Part shown: piece after piece, positions 7,623-17,035 of the stretch
Position numbering within the stretch: the first letter of the stretch is position 1
Layout of the letters: each line of letters opens with the position of its first letter
Source of the DNA: Propionibacteriales bacterium
GTDB lineage: Bacteria > Actinomycetota > Actinomycetes > Propionibacteriales > Nocardioidaceae
Reading direction: 5' to 3'
DNA: 64,000 nucleotides
Assembly (NCBI GenBank): GCA_026392455.1
Contig: JAPLCB010000008.1
Coordinates: forward strand, 186,001 to 250,000
Notes under the pieces: model-generated
Database searches by the model: none
The model's input: the letters and a program-made list of their open reading frames with translations, nothing else
Told to the model about the DNA's origin: nothing
Position numbers and translations under genes: made by a program

Positions 7623-8447
7623 TCAGTCCGCGGAGGTGGTTCCCGGAGTCGTGAGATGAGGCTGCGTCGCAGCCCACCGGGCGATCTCGTCGGTCAGTTT
7701 CTCCCCGATGGCGCGGTGCAGCCCCGGGCTGTAGTGGAACCCGTCCGGGGTCGCCAGCTCGAGGTCGCCTCCGAAGTCCCGCTCGACCAGGTCGGACGTC
7801 GTGAACCAGAGGACGTTCGGGAGGGCGACGCGCTCGACCATGGACCGGTTGGCCTCGTTCATCAGCGCGATCCGGGCCGGCATTCCCGGGAACCAGGTCC
7901 GCTGACGCTCCGCCGGCGGCAGCACCTCCATCACGATCACCAGCGGGCTCGCGACCCTCTGGACGTGCTTGATGTAGGTCTCCATGTCCAGGGGAACGGT
8001 CCGGACGCGGGACCGCTTGAACGACGGCTTGAGCCGCGCGTCGACCTTCGACTGGACCTGGGCCAGCGACTTCCACACCGGCTTGACCAGCGTCTTGCGG
8101 TAGAACCGCGAGACCGGGCGCTGGCGGGCCCGGAGGCTGTTCGCGTGTCGCTCCAACCACCGTGGCAGGAACAGGTGCACCGACTCGAACTGGCCGTAGG
8201 ACAGCACGATCACGTCGGGCGAGAACCCCAGGACCTCGCGCTGCCAGGTCAGCGGGAGCTTCTTGGCCTGCTCGGAGGTCATCGTGATCGCCTGGACGTG
8301 CGACGGCATCCCGCGGGCACCGAGCTGCTCCTCGATGACTCGCGGGAACGTGAAATCGGTTCGCGGTCCACCCATCCAGGAGGTCCAGTTCACGATCGAC
8401 GGCCCCTTGACCAGGACGCGGATCGGCAGGCGCAGCGGGGTGGGCAT
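7623..8447 (-). CDS. SGNH/GDSL-like hydrolase or acyl-transfer protein
   Basis: 274 residues. The N-terminal KGPSIVNWTSW holds the Ser of block I, LSYGQFESV is the Gly/Gln region of blocks II-III, and PDGFHYSPGLH supplies the Asp-x-x-His of block V. This is the catalytic layout of SGNH enzymes, which hydrolyse esters or move acetyl groups on sugars. In a glycan cassette a role in O-acetylation or deacetylation is likely, but no acceptor can be named. The middle third is Arg/Lys-rich. It sits 29 bases after the FkbM gene and 55 bases before the methyltransferase start, with a new promoter between. Confidence 0.7.
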   Translation of the reverse strand: MPTPLRLPIRVLVKGPSIVNWTSWMGGPRTDFTFPRVIEEQLGARGMPSHVQAITMTSEQAKKLPLTWQREVLGFSPDVIVLSYGQFESVHLFLPRWLERHANSLRARQRPVSRFYRKTLVKPVWKSLAQVQSKVDARLKPSFKRSRVRTVPLDMETYIKHVQRVASPLVIVMEVLPPAERQRTWFPGMPARIALMNEANRSMVERVALPNVLWFTTSDLVERDFGGDLELATPDGFHYSPGLHRAIGEKLTDEIARWAATQPHLTTPGTTSAD

Positions 8448-8476
8448 CAGATCTCCAGGTTTCCGGGGGTCATCGG

Positions 8477-9190
8477 TCAGTCACGGAAGAAGATGCCGTC
8501 GGCCTGGAGCATCTGACCGGTCTGGGACGCCCAGCCCGACTCGATGACCTCGAGGTGGAAGCCAGCGGCGTACGCCATCGAGATTGCTTCATCAGCCAGC
8601 ATCCCGCCCTCGTAGAGAGGGACGAAGGACAGCTCGAGCTGGAGCCCGACGCTCCGGGCCACCGTCTCCGGACCGCCGGCGAGGACCTGCCGCTCGAAGC
8701 CCTGGGTGTCGATCTTGAGGAAGACCGTGTCCGCAGTCCCGACGATCTCGGCAGCAGCGTCGTCGAGGCGCTCGACCCGGATGGTCTCCTGGCCGACGAT
8801 GCCGACCCGCGGGTCGGCCTCCCGGTGGGAGTCCTTCATCGGCAGCAGGGAGGAGCTGGTGCTGTTGCTCGCCACGTGGATCTGGGCCTCACCGGCAGCG
8901 TCCCCGAGCGCGTGGTTGCGTGCGGTCCACCGCGGGTCCGCCGCGATGTTGCGGGACAGCTCGGCGTACGACGCCGCCAGGGGCTCGAACGAGACGATCC
9001 GACCGGCGTAGCCGAACTGGCGCAGCGCCCGCCCGTACCCGCCGTCCGCACCGCCGACGTCGAGGACCAGGTCGACTCCTCGGGAGGCGAACATCTTCTG
9101 GCGCCGCCCGGCCGGGTGCCGCCGGATCTCGAACCCGCGCTTGTACGCCGCCATCAGTGCGGTGTTGACCGCTCGGCGCTTCACCGACAT
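8477..9190 (-). CDS. FkbM family methyltransferase
   Basis: 237 residues from the ATG at 9190, which overlaps the SDR stop by one base (TGATG). LVLDVGGADGGYGRALRQFG is SAM motif I, IVSFEPLAASYAEL follows, and VFLKIDTQGFERQVLAG is the FkbM-specific DxQGFE box. FkbM enzymes O-methylate hydroxyls of sugars or polyketides. The neighbourhood makes a sugar hydroxyl the likely target. Upstream extension of the frame runs into the SDR and is not used. Confidence 0.85.
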   Translation of the reverse strand: MSVKRRAVNTALMAAYKRGFEIRRHPAGRRQKMFASRGVDLVLDVGGADGGYGRALRQFGYAGRIVSFEPLAASYAELSRNIAADPRWTARNHALGDAAGEAQIHVASNSTSSSLLPMKDSHREADPRVGIVGQETIRVERLDDAAAEIVGTADTVFLKIDTQGFERQVLAGGPETVARSVGLQLELSFVPLYEGGMLADEAISMAYAAGFHLEVIESGWASQTGQMLQADGIFFRD

Positions 9191-9930
9191 CAGGAGGTCA
9201 GTCCGCCGTCGACCACGATCACCTGTCCGGTGAGGTAGCTGTTGCGCGGGTCGGTCAGGAACTGGCACACCCGGGCGATGTCCTCCGGGTCACCGAGACG
9301 CCCCGCCGGGGTCCGACGGATGATCTGGTTCAGCTGGTCCTCGTCGAGACCGTGGCTCATCTCGGTCCGCAGGTAGCCGGGCGCGATCCCGTTCACCGTC
9401 ACGCCGATGCTGCCCAGCTCCCGGGCCAGCGCGCGGGTCAGGCCGTCCAGCGCCGCCTTGGTGGCGCTGTAGGTCGCCAGACCCCGGTAGCCCGAGAGCC
9501 CGACGATCGACGAGATGTTGACGATGCTGCCGCTGCGGCGGGCCAGCATCCGTCGGCTGACCGCCCGGGACACGTACAGGGTCCCCTTGATGTTGAGGTC
9601 CACCACCGTGTCGATGTCCTCGTCGGAGAACATCGAGTGGATCCCGTCGCGCGCCACTCCGGCGTTGTTGATCAGCACGTCGACCCGACCCCAACGGTCG
9701 ATGACCGCCTTCACGAAGGCGTTCGCATCCGCGACCTTCGCGAGGTCGGCGGGGGCCCAGAGGAACCGGTCGGCCGTCGCCGGATCGGCCATCCAGGCCT
9801 CCACCTCCGGCGTCACCGATCGGGCACAGGTCGCGACCAGGTCGCCGGATTCGAGGTACGAGCGGACGATGCCTGCACCCAGGCCACGGCTGCCGCCGGT
9901 GACGATCACCACGCGGGGTTCGGTAGTCAT
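9190..9930 (-). CDS. SDR family oxidoreductase (FabG-like)
   Basis: 246 residues, classical short-chain dehydrogenase. TGGSRGLGAG binds the cofactor, NNAG, then Ser in NISSIVG and YSATKAALDG with the Tyr-x3-Lys pair. It ends with the usual VVDGGLTS. First gene of the leftward glycan operon, behind a TAGTCT -10 box at 10004-10009. It could reduce a keto-sugar or a lipid-linked keto group. Substrate not readable. Confidence 0.85.
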   Translation of the reverse strand: MTTEPRVVIVTGGSRGLGAGIVRSYLESGDLVATCARSVTPEVEAWMADPATADRFLWAPADLAKVADANAFVKAVIDRWGRVDVLINNAGVARDGIHSMFSDEDIDTVVDLNIKGTLYVSRAVSRRMLARRSGSIVNISSIVGLSGYRGLATYSATKAALDGLTRALARELGSIGVTVNGIAPGYLRTEMSHGLDEDQLNQIIRRTPAGRLGDPEDIARVCQFLTDPRNSYLTGQVIVVDGGLTS

Positions 9931-10003
9931 GGGTCAGTTCCGGTTCTGTGAGAAGGCCAGGAGGCGCCGCGTCCGCCCGGGGGACGGGGTCGACGACGAC
10001 GTG

Positions 10004-10009
10004 AGACTA
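10004..10009 (-). promoter_or_regulatory. -10 box TAGTCT for the leftward glycan operon
   Basis: On the minus strand TAGTCT lies about 74 bases before the SDR ATG, leaving a leader of roughly 65 bases. The gap 9931-10073 holds nothing else I can name. Confidence 0.35.
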
Positions 10010-10073
10010 GCCGAATCACCTTCGCCTGCTGGAAGGTTCGCCGAATGTGGGCAGTGCCCTTCCCCGGACCTCC

Positions 10074-10526
10074 TCACAGAGCGCCGAGAGCCGCGTACAC
10101 CTGCTGCTTGGTGGGTGCACCGGTGGCCCGGGTGATCTCGGCCCCGGTGCTGTCGAGGATCACGGTCGTCGGCGTGCGGAGGATCCCGAGCGCACGGACC
10201 AGGTCCAGGTGGTGCTCGGCGTCCACCTCGAGGTGCGCGACCCCGGGGAGCGCGGTGGCCACGTCCTGCAGGACCCGCCTGGTCGCCCGGCAGGGCGCGC
10301 AGAACGCCGAGGAGAACTGCAGCAGCGTGTAGGACCCGCCGAGCTGGTCTGCCCACGGAGTCCCGCCCAGCAGCGAACCGCTCGCGACCGGCCCGGACGC
10401 CGGGTCGTCGGCGCCACCACGGACCTGGTGGGTGCCACGGAAGCGACCGTCGGTGACTGCCCGGAACAGACCGAAGGCGAGGGCCAGCACGAGGGTGGCG
10501 ATCAGGAACCAGGCACCGGTACTCAT
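10074..10526 (-). CDS. Membrane-anchored thioredoxin-like protein
   Basis: 150 residues from the ATG at 10526. The N-terminal segment [19 protein letters not shown] (about 6-24) is one membrane anchor. The thioredoxin domain follows with the redox motif CAPC (Cys76, Cys79) in [10 protein letters not shown] and the cis-Pro in RTPTTVIL. It probably faces the cell exterior or the membrane. In many actinobacteria this gene stands directly before DUF4395 and the rhodanese, but here those lie 7 kb away. It follows the ThiS-like gene with a 70-base gap. Confidence 0.82.
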   Translation of the reverse strand: MSTGAWFLIATLVLALAFGLFRAVTDGRFRGTHQVRGGADDPASGPVASGSLLGGTPWADQLGGSYTLLQFSSAFCAPCRATRRVLQDVATALPGVAHLEVDAEHHLDLVRALGILRTPTTVILDSTGAEITRATGAPTKQQVYAALGAL

Positions 10527-10596
10527 GGTTGTCCCAACAACCAGGCCACGCAGGCATTCCACCCGTGGATCCGAACTGGACCAGTCGACATCAGGG

Positions 10597-10899
10597 TCAT
10601 CCTCCAGCGAACGGTGGCAGGAACTCGACCGACTGGCCTGCGACGACGGTCACGTCCGCTCGCTCCAGCGTTCCGACCGGCTGGTCCCCGAGGAGCACCG
10701 AACAGCTCGCCAGCACCTCGGCCAGGCGGTTCCCGGCCCCGTGCCGCTCCACCGCACCGTCGACCAGGACCGCCAGCGAGACCGGCCCGGAGACCGCGAC
10801 CGACTCCTCGCCGACGCCGACCAGCGCCCGCGCCGAGGCCCAGTAGCGCAACGTGATCTGTCCGACCTGTGGCCGATCTTGCACCGGGGAGCTGCTCAT
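10597..10899 (-). CDS. MoaD/ThiS family sulfur-carrier protein
   Basis: 100 residues with beta-grasp features ([20 protein letters not shown], then [23 protein letters not shown], then [18 protein letters not shown]). It ends in Gly-Gly, the end that is adenylated and thiocarboxylated in this family. It could accept sulfur from the rhodanese at 1563-2411 for molybdopterin, thiazole or cysteine synthesis. No activating E1-like enzyme is in the window. It shares a 60-base divergent promoter region with the glnR-like gene. Confidence 0.82.
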   Translation of the reverse strand: MSSSPVQDRPQVGQITLRYWASARALVGVGEESVAVSGPVSLAVLVDGAVERHGAGNRLAEVLASCSVLLGDQPVGTLERADVTVVAGQSVEFLPPFAGG

Positions 10900-10959
10900 G
10901 TTGGATATCCTCGCTCATTGGCCCACCCGGCACCCGCCGCGACTGAGGGGAGCGAGCAC

Positions 10960-11679
10960 ATGAGTACGTTGCTGATGCTCACGAGCGCGCTGCAGCCGTC
11001 GGCCGACGTCCTGCCCGGTCTCGCTCTGCTGCCCCACCAGGTCAAGATCCTCCCGGCCGAGGGCAGCGCCCTGCTGGAGGCGCCCGCCTCCGACCTGGTG
11101 CTGATCGACGGCCGACGCGACCTGGCGCACGCCCGCGACCTGTGCCGCCTGATCAGGACCACCGGCTCGGACCAGCCAGTGCTCCTGATCCTCACCGAGG
11201 GCGGCCTCGCCGTGGTCGCGGCGGACTGGGGCATCGATGACGTCCTGCTGGTCACCGCAGGCCCGGCCGAGATCGACGCCCGGATCCGGATCGCGCTCGG
11301 CCGGCTCGACGGCTCCCGGGACCCGAACGACCCGGAAACGCACATCATCCGCGGCGGCGAGGTGGTGGTCGACGAAGCCACCTACACGGCCAAGCTCGGC
11401 CGCAGGACCCTGGACCTCACGTTCAAGGAGTTCGAGCTCCTCAAGTACCTGGTCCAGCACCCCGGCCGGGTCTTCACCCGCGAACAGCTGCTCCAGGAGG
11501 TCTGGGGCTACGACTACTTCGGGGGAACGCGTACGGTCGACGTGCACGTGCGACGACTGCGCGCGAAGCTCGGGCCCGAGAACGAATCCTTGATCGGGAC
11601 CGTGCGGAACGTCGGCTACCGCTTCGTGCTTCCCCCGAAGGACAAGAGCCGAGAACTCGAGGACGTGCCAGCAACGTGA
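10960..11679 (+). CDS. glnR: OmpR-family winged-helix response regulator (GlnR-like)
   Basis: 239 residues. The N-terminal receiver-like domain is degenerate: the phosphoacceptor region reads [15 protein letters not shown] and I see no partner kinase. The C-terminal domain (about 135-230) is a typical OmpR winged helix, [29 protein letters not shown] to [10 protein letters not shown]. The layout and place next to mshD match GlnR, the global nitrogen regulator of actinobacteria. A GAGGGGAG ribosome site precedes the ATG. An orphan regulator of another kind remains possible. Confidence 0.78.
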   Translation: MSTLLMLTSALQPSADVLPGLALLPHQVKILPAEGSALLEAPASDLVLIDGRRDLAHARDLCRLIRTTGSDQPVLLILTEGGLAVVAADWGIDDVLLVTAGPAEIDARIRIALGRLDGSRDPNDPETHIIRGGEVVVDEATYTAKLGRRTLDLTFKEFELLKYLVQHPGRVFTREQLLQEVWGYDYFGGTRTVDVHVRRLRAKLGPENESLIGTVRNVGYRFVLPPKDKSRELEDVPAT

Positions 11680-11689
11680 GGCTTTACAG

Positions 11690-12583
11690 ATGAGCTTGGC
11701 CCTGATCGACCCGTCCGACTTCATCGCCGACAGCAGCACCGGGCCGGCGGCCGAGGTGCGACGCATCGCCGAGGCGTGCGACGCCGCCGACCAGGTGATC
11801 ACCCTCAACGAGCAGGCCTGCCTGCAGCTGAAGTACCGAGGCCTTCGCGACGCGAGCCTCTGGCTCGGCGACGGCGGCTTCGCCCTGCTGCACGGCCAGA
11901 TCCTCGACCTCGCCGTGCACCCCGACTCGCGCGGCAACGGCGTCGGCACTGCCCTTGCCAGCCTGGCCCTGGCCGGCACCAGCCGGGTCGAGGCCTGGTC
12001 GCACTCCGACCACCCCGCCGCCGCCAGGATCGCCGCCCGCCTGGGCATTCCGCGCGAGCGCGAGCTCCGCATCATGAGCCGGCCCACCTCGCTGCCGCTG
12101 GCAGAGCAGCAGGTCCCGGACGGCGTCCGGATCCGGACCTTCCGCCCGAGTGACGAGGCCGCCCTCCTGGAGGTCAACGCCCACGCCTTCGCGCACCACC
12201 CCGAGCAGGGGCACATGACGTCGGAGGACTTCCGCGAACGCGTCAACGAGAGCTGGTTCGACGCGAACGGGCTCTTCCTCGCCGTTCCGGAGGACCCCAC
12301 CGACACCAGCATCCTCGGGTTCCACTGGACCAAGGTCCACCGCGACGAGAACCCGCCGTACGGCGAGGTGTACGTCGTCGCGACCAACCCGAAGGCCGCC
12401 GGCCGCGGGCTGGGAAACCTGCTGACCAACGTCGGCCTCCGCCACCTCGCCACCCAAGGCGTCGAGGACGTGATCCTCTACGTCGACGGCGACAACCCGG
12501 GCGCGCTCGCGGTCTACGACCGACAGGGCTTCACCACCGTCCGGACCGAGGTCCAGTACCGCGGCGCGGCCCGGGCGCACTGA
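11690..12583 (+). CDS. mshD: Mycothiol synthase
   Basis: 297 residues with two GNAT acetyltransferase domains. The first (about 1-135) has ILDLAVHPDSRGNGVGTALA and the second (about 140-297) has GEVYVVATNPKAAGRGLGNLL, both the acetyl-CoA loop pattern. VEDVILYVDGDNPGALAVYDRQGF is typical of MshD. It acetylates Cys-GlcN-Ins, the last step of mycothiol synthesis in the cytoplasm. It lies 10 bases after glnR and is probably cotranscribed. Mycothiol links the region to the sulfur genes upstream. Confidence 0.93.
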   Translation: MSLALIDPSDFIADSSTGPAAEVRRIAEACDAADQVITLNEQACLQLKYRGLRDASLWLGDGGFALLHGQILDLAVHPDSRGNGVGTALASLALAGTSRVEAWSHSDHPAAARIAARLGIPRERELRIMSRPTSLPLAEQQVPDGVRIRTFRPSDEAALLEVNAHAFAHHPEQGHMTSEDFRERVNESWFDANGLFLAVPEDPTDTSILGFHWTKVHRDENPPYGEVYVVATNPKAAGRGLGNLLTNVGLRHLATQGVEDVILYVDGDNPGALAVYDRQGFTTVRTEVQYRGAARAH

Positions 12584-12586
12584 GCC

Positions 12587-13636
12587 TCAGGCCAGGGCAG
12601 CGCGCAGCGTCTCGGCGATCTCCCGGTTGTAGGACACCGCTTCACGTCCCGCACCGACGATGTTGAAGAACCCGTGCACCATGCCCGGGTACCGCTTCGC
12701 CTGCACCGGCACCCCGTGCTCGGCCAGCAGTCCGGCGTACGCCTCGCCCTCGTCGCGCAGCGGGTCGAACCCGGCCGTGATCACGTACGCCGGCGCGAGG
12801 CCCTCGGGGAACGAGGTCCGCAACAGCACCGAGGTGAGCGGGGCGGCATCCTGGGCGACGTCCGGGAGGTACCAGCGGTGCAGCTTGTCCATCGCGGGCT
12901 TCTCGAGGATGAAGCCGCCTCCGTCGAAGTGCTTCCGGCTCGCGGACCGGTTCACGAAGTCGGTCACCGGGTAGATCAGCAGCTGGAACGCCAACGGCAA
13001 CCCGGCTTCGGCGGCCTGGATCGCCGTGGTCGCGGCGAGGTTGCCGCCGGCCGAGTCGCCGCCGACCGCGAGCCGCTCCGGATCAGCGTTGAGCACGCCG
13101 GTGTTGGCCACCATCCACCGGTACGCAGCGAAGCAGTCGTCGACCCCGGCCGGGAACGGGTGCTCCGGCGCGAGCCGGTAGTCCAGCGAGAGCACCTGGA
13201 CACCGGACACCTCCGCGAGCACCCGGCAGGCCGCGTCGTGGGTGTCCACGCTGCCGAGCGCGTGCCCGCCGCCGTGCAGGAAGAGCAGGGTCGGCACCGG
13301 CTCGGACCCGACCCGCGAGGACGGGATAAAGAGCCGGGCCGCGAGCGGACCGTCCGCACCGTCGACGGTGATCTCGCGCAGCGCCCCGATCGGCTGGCTA
13401 CCGCCGATCACGGTGGTCTGCTTCTCCATCGACGCGCGGGCCTGCGGCAACGCCTCCATGCCGAACGCGGGCAGCTTGGCGATCCCCTGGAGCTTGAGCA
13501 TCATCTGGATCTCGGTCGACAGGGTCAGCCCGTCGATCACGACCGGTCGGCGCAGCAGCGCCCGCTGCGCCGCCTCGGGCAGGGCGAGGGCAGCACGGAG
13601 GAGGAGCGTCTCGACGGACGTCTGGAGAGAGGACAT
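12587..13636 (-). CDS. Alpha/beta hydrolase (HSL/LipH-type esterase)
   Basis: 349 residues. [13 protein letters not shown] is the HGGG oxyanion motif, [10 protein letters not shown] the nucleophile elbow, [12 protein letters not shown] the Asp and YPGMVHGFF the His. This is the hormone-sensitive-lipase family of serine esterases acting on short acyl esters. It is convergent with mshD (3 bases apart) and divergent from ppk across a 51-base gap that contains a PHO box. Confidence 0.87.
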   Translation of the reverse strand: MSSLQTSVETLLLRAALALPEAAQRALLRRPVVIDGLTLSTEIQMMLKLQGIAKLPAFGMEALPQARASMEKQTTVIGGSQPIGALREITVDGADGPLAARLFIPSSRVGSEPVPTLLFLHGGGHALGSVDTHDAACRVLAEVSGVQVLSLDYRLAPEHPFPAGVDDCFAAYRWMVANTGVLNADPERLAVGGDSAGGNLAATTAIQAAEAGLPLAFQLLIYPVTDFVNRSASRKHFDGGGFILEKPAMDKLHRWYLPDVAQDAAPLTSVLLRTSFPEGLAPAYVITAGFDPLRDEGEAYAGLLAEHGVPVQAKRYPGMVHGFFNIVGAGREAVSYNREIAETLRAALA

Positions 13637-13648
13637 TGCGACAAACTA

Positions 13649-13670
13649 CTTCACCACCTGTTCACCGGGG
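13649..13670 (+). promoter_or_regulatory. PHO box (PhoP site) upstream of ppk
   Basis: Two 11-base direct units, CTTCACCACCT (13649-13659) and GTTCACCGGGG (13660-13670), match the actinobacterial PHO-box design of GTTCACC repeats every 11 bases. The site ends 17 bases before the ppk ATG, near where a -35 would lie. It also sits in the divergent promoter region of the esterase. Confidence 0.7.
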
Positions 13671-13687
13671 ACTGTCAGACTGCATCC

Positions 13688-15856
13688 ATGAGCGCCGACA
13701 CCTTCCCCTCAGAAGCCGAGGACGGACCCCTGGAGTCGGGCCTGCACGCCGTCGCATCGTTCGATGTCGATCCGCCGTACTCCCCGGAGCTCGACGACCT
13801 CGACACCGGCGAGTTCGACGACCGGTTCCTGGACCGTGAGCTGTCGTGGCTGCGTTTCAACCAGAGGGTGCTGGAGCTCGCCGAGGACCCCCGCACCCCC
13901 CTGCTCGAACGAGCCAGGTTCCTGGCGATCTTCACCAGCAACCTGGACGAGTTCTTCATGGTCCGCGTCGCCGGCCTCAAGCGGCGCATCGCCGCCGGGG
14001 TCGCCGTCCGGTCCGCCTCCGGCCTGATGCCGAAGGAGGTCCTGCGGCAGATCTGGGTCGAGGCCGCCGTCCTGATGCAGCGGCACGCCCGGGTCTTCCG
14101 GGAGCAGCTGATCCCGGACCTCGCCGACGAGGGGATCACCCTGGTCCGCTGGGAGGACCTGGACCGCGACGAGCAGCGGGAGTGCAAGAAGATCTTCAAG
14201 GAGCGGGTCTTCCCGGTCCTGACCCCGCTGGCGGTCGACCCTGCGCACCCGTTCCCCTACATCTCCGGCCTGTCGCTGAACCTCGCCGTCCTGGTCGCCA
14301 ACCCCAAGACCGGCAAGGAGCACTTCGCCCGGGTCAAGGTCCCGCAGATCTTCAGCCGCTTCGTCCCGCTCGGGAACCAGCGGTTCGTGCCGCTCGAGGA
14401 CGTTATCGCCGAGCACCTGCGGCGGCTCTTCCCCGGCATGGAGGTCCGCGCGGTCCACTCCTTCCGGGTCACCCGCAACGAGGACCTCGAGGTCGAGGAG
14501 GACGACGCCGAGAACCTGCTGAAGGCTCTCGAGAAAGAGCTCCTCCGACGCCGGTTCGGACCCCCGGTCCGGCTCGAGGTCGAGGAGACCATCGACGACC
14601 GGGTGCTCAACCTGCTGGTCTCCGAGCTCGGCGTCACCGAGGAGGAGGTCGTCCGGCTCTCCGGGCCGCTGGACCTGCGCGGCCTGCACGACATCGCCGA
14701 CCTCGACCGCGGCGACCTGAAGTTCGACACGTTCCTGCCTTCGACCCACCGGCTCCTGGCTCCGGTCGAGTCCGCCTCCCCGGTGGACGTCTTCAAGGCC
14801 GTCAGCCGCAACGACATCCTGCTGCACCACCCGTTCGACTCCTTCAGCACCTCGGTGCAGCGGTTCATCGAGCAGGCGGCCGCCGACCCGCACGTGCTGG
14901 CCATCAAGCAGACCCTGTACCGGACCTCCGGCGACTCCCCGATCATCGACGCACTCGTGGACGCGGCCGAGGCCGGCAAGCAGGTCCTGGTGATCGTCGA
15001 GATCAAGGCGCGCTTCGACGAGCAGGCCAACATCCGGTGGGCCCGCAAGCTCGAGCAGGCCGGGTGCCACGTCGTCTACGGACTGGTCGGCCTCAAGACG
15101 CACTGCAAGCTGGCGATGGTGGTGCGCGAGGAGCCCGACGGGATCCGGCGCTACACCCACATCGGCACTGGCAACTACAACCCGAAGACCGCGCGGATGT
15201 ACGAGGACTTCGGCCTGCTCACCACCAACGAGACGATCGGCGAGGACGTCGCCCACCTCTTCAACAACCTCTCCGGCTGGTCGCGCAACGCCCGTTACGA
15301 CCAGATCATGGTCGCGCCCGACTCGGTGCGCTCGGGCTTGATCGAACGGATCCGGGGCGAGATCGCGAATCACGCCGCCGGCCTTCCGGCACGGGTCCGG
15401 ATCAAGGCGAACTCCGTGGTCGACGAAGCCGTCATCGACGAGCTGTACCGCGCGTCGCGCGCGGGCGTGCCGGTGGACCTGCTGATCCGGGGCATCTGTG
15501 CCGTGCGGCCCGGCGTGCCCAACCTCAGCCAGACCGTCCGGGTCCGCTCCGTCCTCGGCCGCTTCCTGGAGCACAGCCGGATCTTCTGGTTCGAGAACGG
15601 CGGCAACCCGGAGGCCTACCTCGGGTCTGCGGACATGATGCACCGCAACCTCGACCGCCGGGTCGAGGTCCTGGTCAACCTGCCGCACCCCGATCTCGTT
15701 GCCGAGGTCGGGAAGGTGTTCGACCTGGCGTTCGACCCGGGCACAGCCGCCTGGGAGCTGGACGCGACCGGGACCTGGACGGCCGCAGCGCCCCTGGACG
15801 ACGCCCCGCTCACGAATCTTCAGGAGATCCTGATCCAGGCACGAAAGCGGCGCTGA
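13688..15856 (+). CDS. ppk: Polyphosphate kinase
   Basis: 722 residues, full-length PPK1. The N-domain starts [19 protein letters not shown] and contains [16 protein letters not shown]. The catalytic His is His491 in [19 protein letters not shown], and KTHCKLAM carries the second conserved His. [14 protein letters not shown] and [11 protein letters not shown] are other family signatures. It reversibly polymerises ATP gamma-phosphate into polyphosphate. A PHO box just upstream predicts induction by phosphate starvation. It converges with the sulfotransferase, 4 bases apart. Confidence 0.96.
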   Translation: MSADTFPSEAEDGPLESGLHAVASFDVDPPYSPELDDLDTGEFDDRFLDRELSWLRFNQRVLELAEDPRTPLLERARFLAIFTSNLDEFFMVRVAGLKRRIAAGVAVRSASGLMPKEVLRQIWVEAAVLMQRHARVFREQLIPDLADEGITLVRWEDLDRDEQRECKKIFKERVFPVLTPLAVDPAHPFPYISGLSLNLAVLVANPKTGKEHFARVKVPQIFSRFVPLGNQRFVPLEDVIAEHLRRLFPGMEVRAVHSFRVTRNEDLEVEEDDAENLLKALEKELLRRRFGPPVRLEVEETIDDRVLNLLVSELGVTEEEVVRLSGPLDLRGLHDIADLDRGDLKFDTFLPSTHRLLAPVESASPVDVFKAVSRNDILLHHPFDSFSTSVQRFIEQAAADPHVLAIKQTLYRTSGDSPIIDALVDAAEAGKQVLVIVEIKARFDEQANIRWARKLEQAGCHVVYGLVGLKTHCKLAMVVREEPDGIRRYTHIGTGNYNPKTARMYEDFGLLTTNETIGEDVAHLFNNLSGWSRNARYDQIMVAPDSVRSGLIERIRGEIANHAAGLPARVRIKANSVVDEAVIDELYRASRAGVPVDLLIRGICAVRPGVPNLSQTVRVRSVLGRFLEHSRIFWFENGGNPEAYLGSADMMHRNLDRRVEVLVNLPHPDLVAEVGKVFDLAFDPGTAAWELDATGTWTAAAPLDDAPLTNLQEILIQARKRR

Positions 15857-15860
15857 GCAG

Positions 15861-16916
15861 TCAGCCGACCATCTCGGGCCGGTACCCCGACCAGTTCGGC
15901 AGCACCGAGGACGGGGAGTACACGGTGACGTCGAATGCGTCGAGCACCCGCCCGACCTCGCGCACCTGCTCGGAGTCGATCTTCGACTGCCAGCCACCCG
16001 CGAGCACGCCCTGGTCCTGCCCCGCGATCGCATCCCGGGTGTTGCTGACCGACAGGCCGGACGACCGGGAAGCCCGGTCCGCGGCACGACGCATCCGGTC
16101 CAGGTCCTGCAGACCCAACCGCTCGGAGACCTCGGAGAAGACCCGCTCCCGGTCGGTCACGACCTCCTCGTAGGCGATGGTGAGCCACGAAGGACGGTCG
16201 GCCAGGACCCGGAGGGGGTAGAGGTTCTCCAACGTCCAGTTGAGCACCATCTGCTCCAGGTCCGACCCGTGATCAGCGATCCGTCGGGCGAAGTCGACGG
16301 CAGCAGGACTGGCGATCACCTCCTCGACGAACCACTCGTTGCGCAGGTACGCCTTCGAGCTGGTGCCCCATCCGTTGCGGATGCACGAGAGCGACTGGGG
16401 CACCGGGTGCCGGAGCAGGTAGACCACGTCGAGGCCGTAGGTGGCCTCGAACCAGTCCATCATCGGCTTCGCGCTGAGGATCTTGAAGACCATCCGCGAC
16501 GTCCGCCACGAGAAGTCCCGGCGCCAGAACGCGTGCGGGGCGTTGACCCGCATTCGTCCCGCTGCGAGCTCGTCGGTGTACGCACGGAGCTCGCGCAGCT
16601 CCTGGGCGTCAGGGTGGATGATGGCACCCCGGTCGAACGCCGGCAGCCGGCTGTACTGGTACGGCGTCAGGTTCGGGGTGAAAGCCTCGACCGGCTGGTT
16701 CAGCGGCAGCATCCCCCGGTTCGCACCGATGATCTCCATGAGCCAGGTGCTACCTCCCCGGCGGGAGCAGAAGAGCCCGATGTTCGGCTGCGGCCCCTGC
16801 TCGAAGCGCACGCCGAGCCAGATCGTCTCCTTGATCGTGGCCCGCAACGCCTCGCGGAGGCCCTGGGTGGCACGGACCTGCGGGCGCGGCGCACCCAGCA
16901 CGGGTTCAGCGGTCAT
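15861..16916 (-). CDS. Sulfotransferase (Stf0/NodH-like)
   Basis: 351 residues. LFCSRRGGSTWLMEIIG near residue 50 is the 5'-phosphosulfate binding loop, and VVYLLRHPVPQSLSCIRNGWG is the 3'-phosphate loop. Both bind PAPS. Enzymes of this type add sulfate to sugars or lipids, such as trehalose in mycobacteria. It is a single gene between ppk and DUF3352. It may act on the glycan made by the 3-10 kb cassette. The leader up to the next start is 119 bases with a TAGGAT box near 16971-16976. Confidence 0.82.
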   Translation of the reverse strand: MTAEPVLGAPRPQVRATQGLREALRATIKETIWLGVRFEQGPQPNIGLFCSRRGGSTWLMEIIGANRGMLPLNQPVEAFTPNLTPYQYSRLPAFDRGAIIHPDAQELRELRAYTDELAAGRMRVNAPHAFWRRDFSWRTSRMVFKILSAKPMMDWFEATYGLDVVYLLRHPVPQSLSCIRNGWGTSSKAYLRNEWFVEEVIASPAAVDFARRIADHGSDLEQMVLNWTLENLYPLRVLADRPSWLTIAYEEVVTDRERVFSEVSERLGLQDLDRMRRAADRASRSSGLSVSNTRDAIAGQDQGVLAGGWQSKIDSEQVREVGRVLDAFDVTVYSPSSVLPNWSGYRPEMVG

Positions 16917-17035
16917 CTGGGTACCCCCACGGTTGTCACCGGACCGGTCGCGTCCAGATCACCCGCATCCTAGCCTCAGCACGCTGCGCCGAGGGGGCTA
17001 ATCAGAGCAGCCCGCAGACCGGCGGAACCACCGGG

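Noticed and set aside
13709-16087. A 792-residue frame antisense to ppk
   Set aside because: High-GC third-position shadow. ppk is complete and conserved, and the antisense frame has no recognisable domain or ribosome site.
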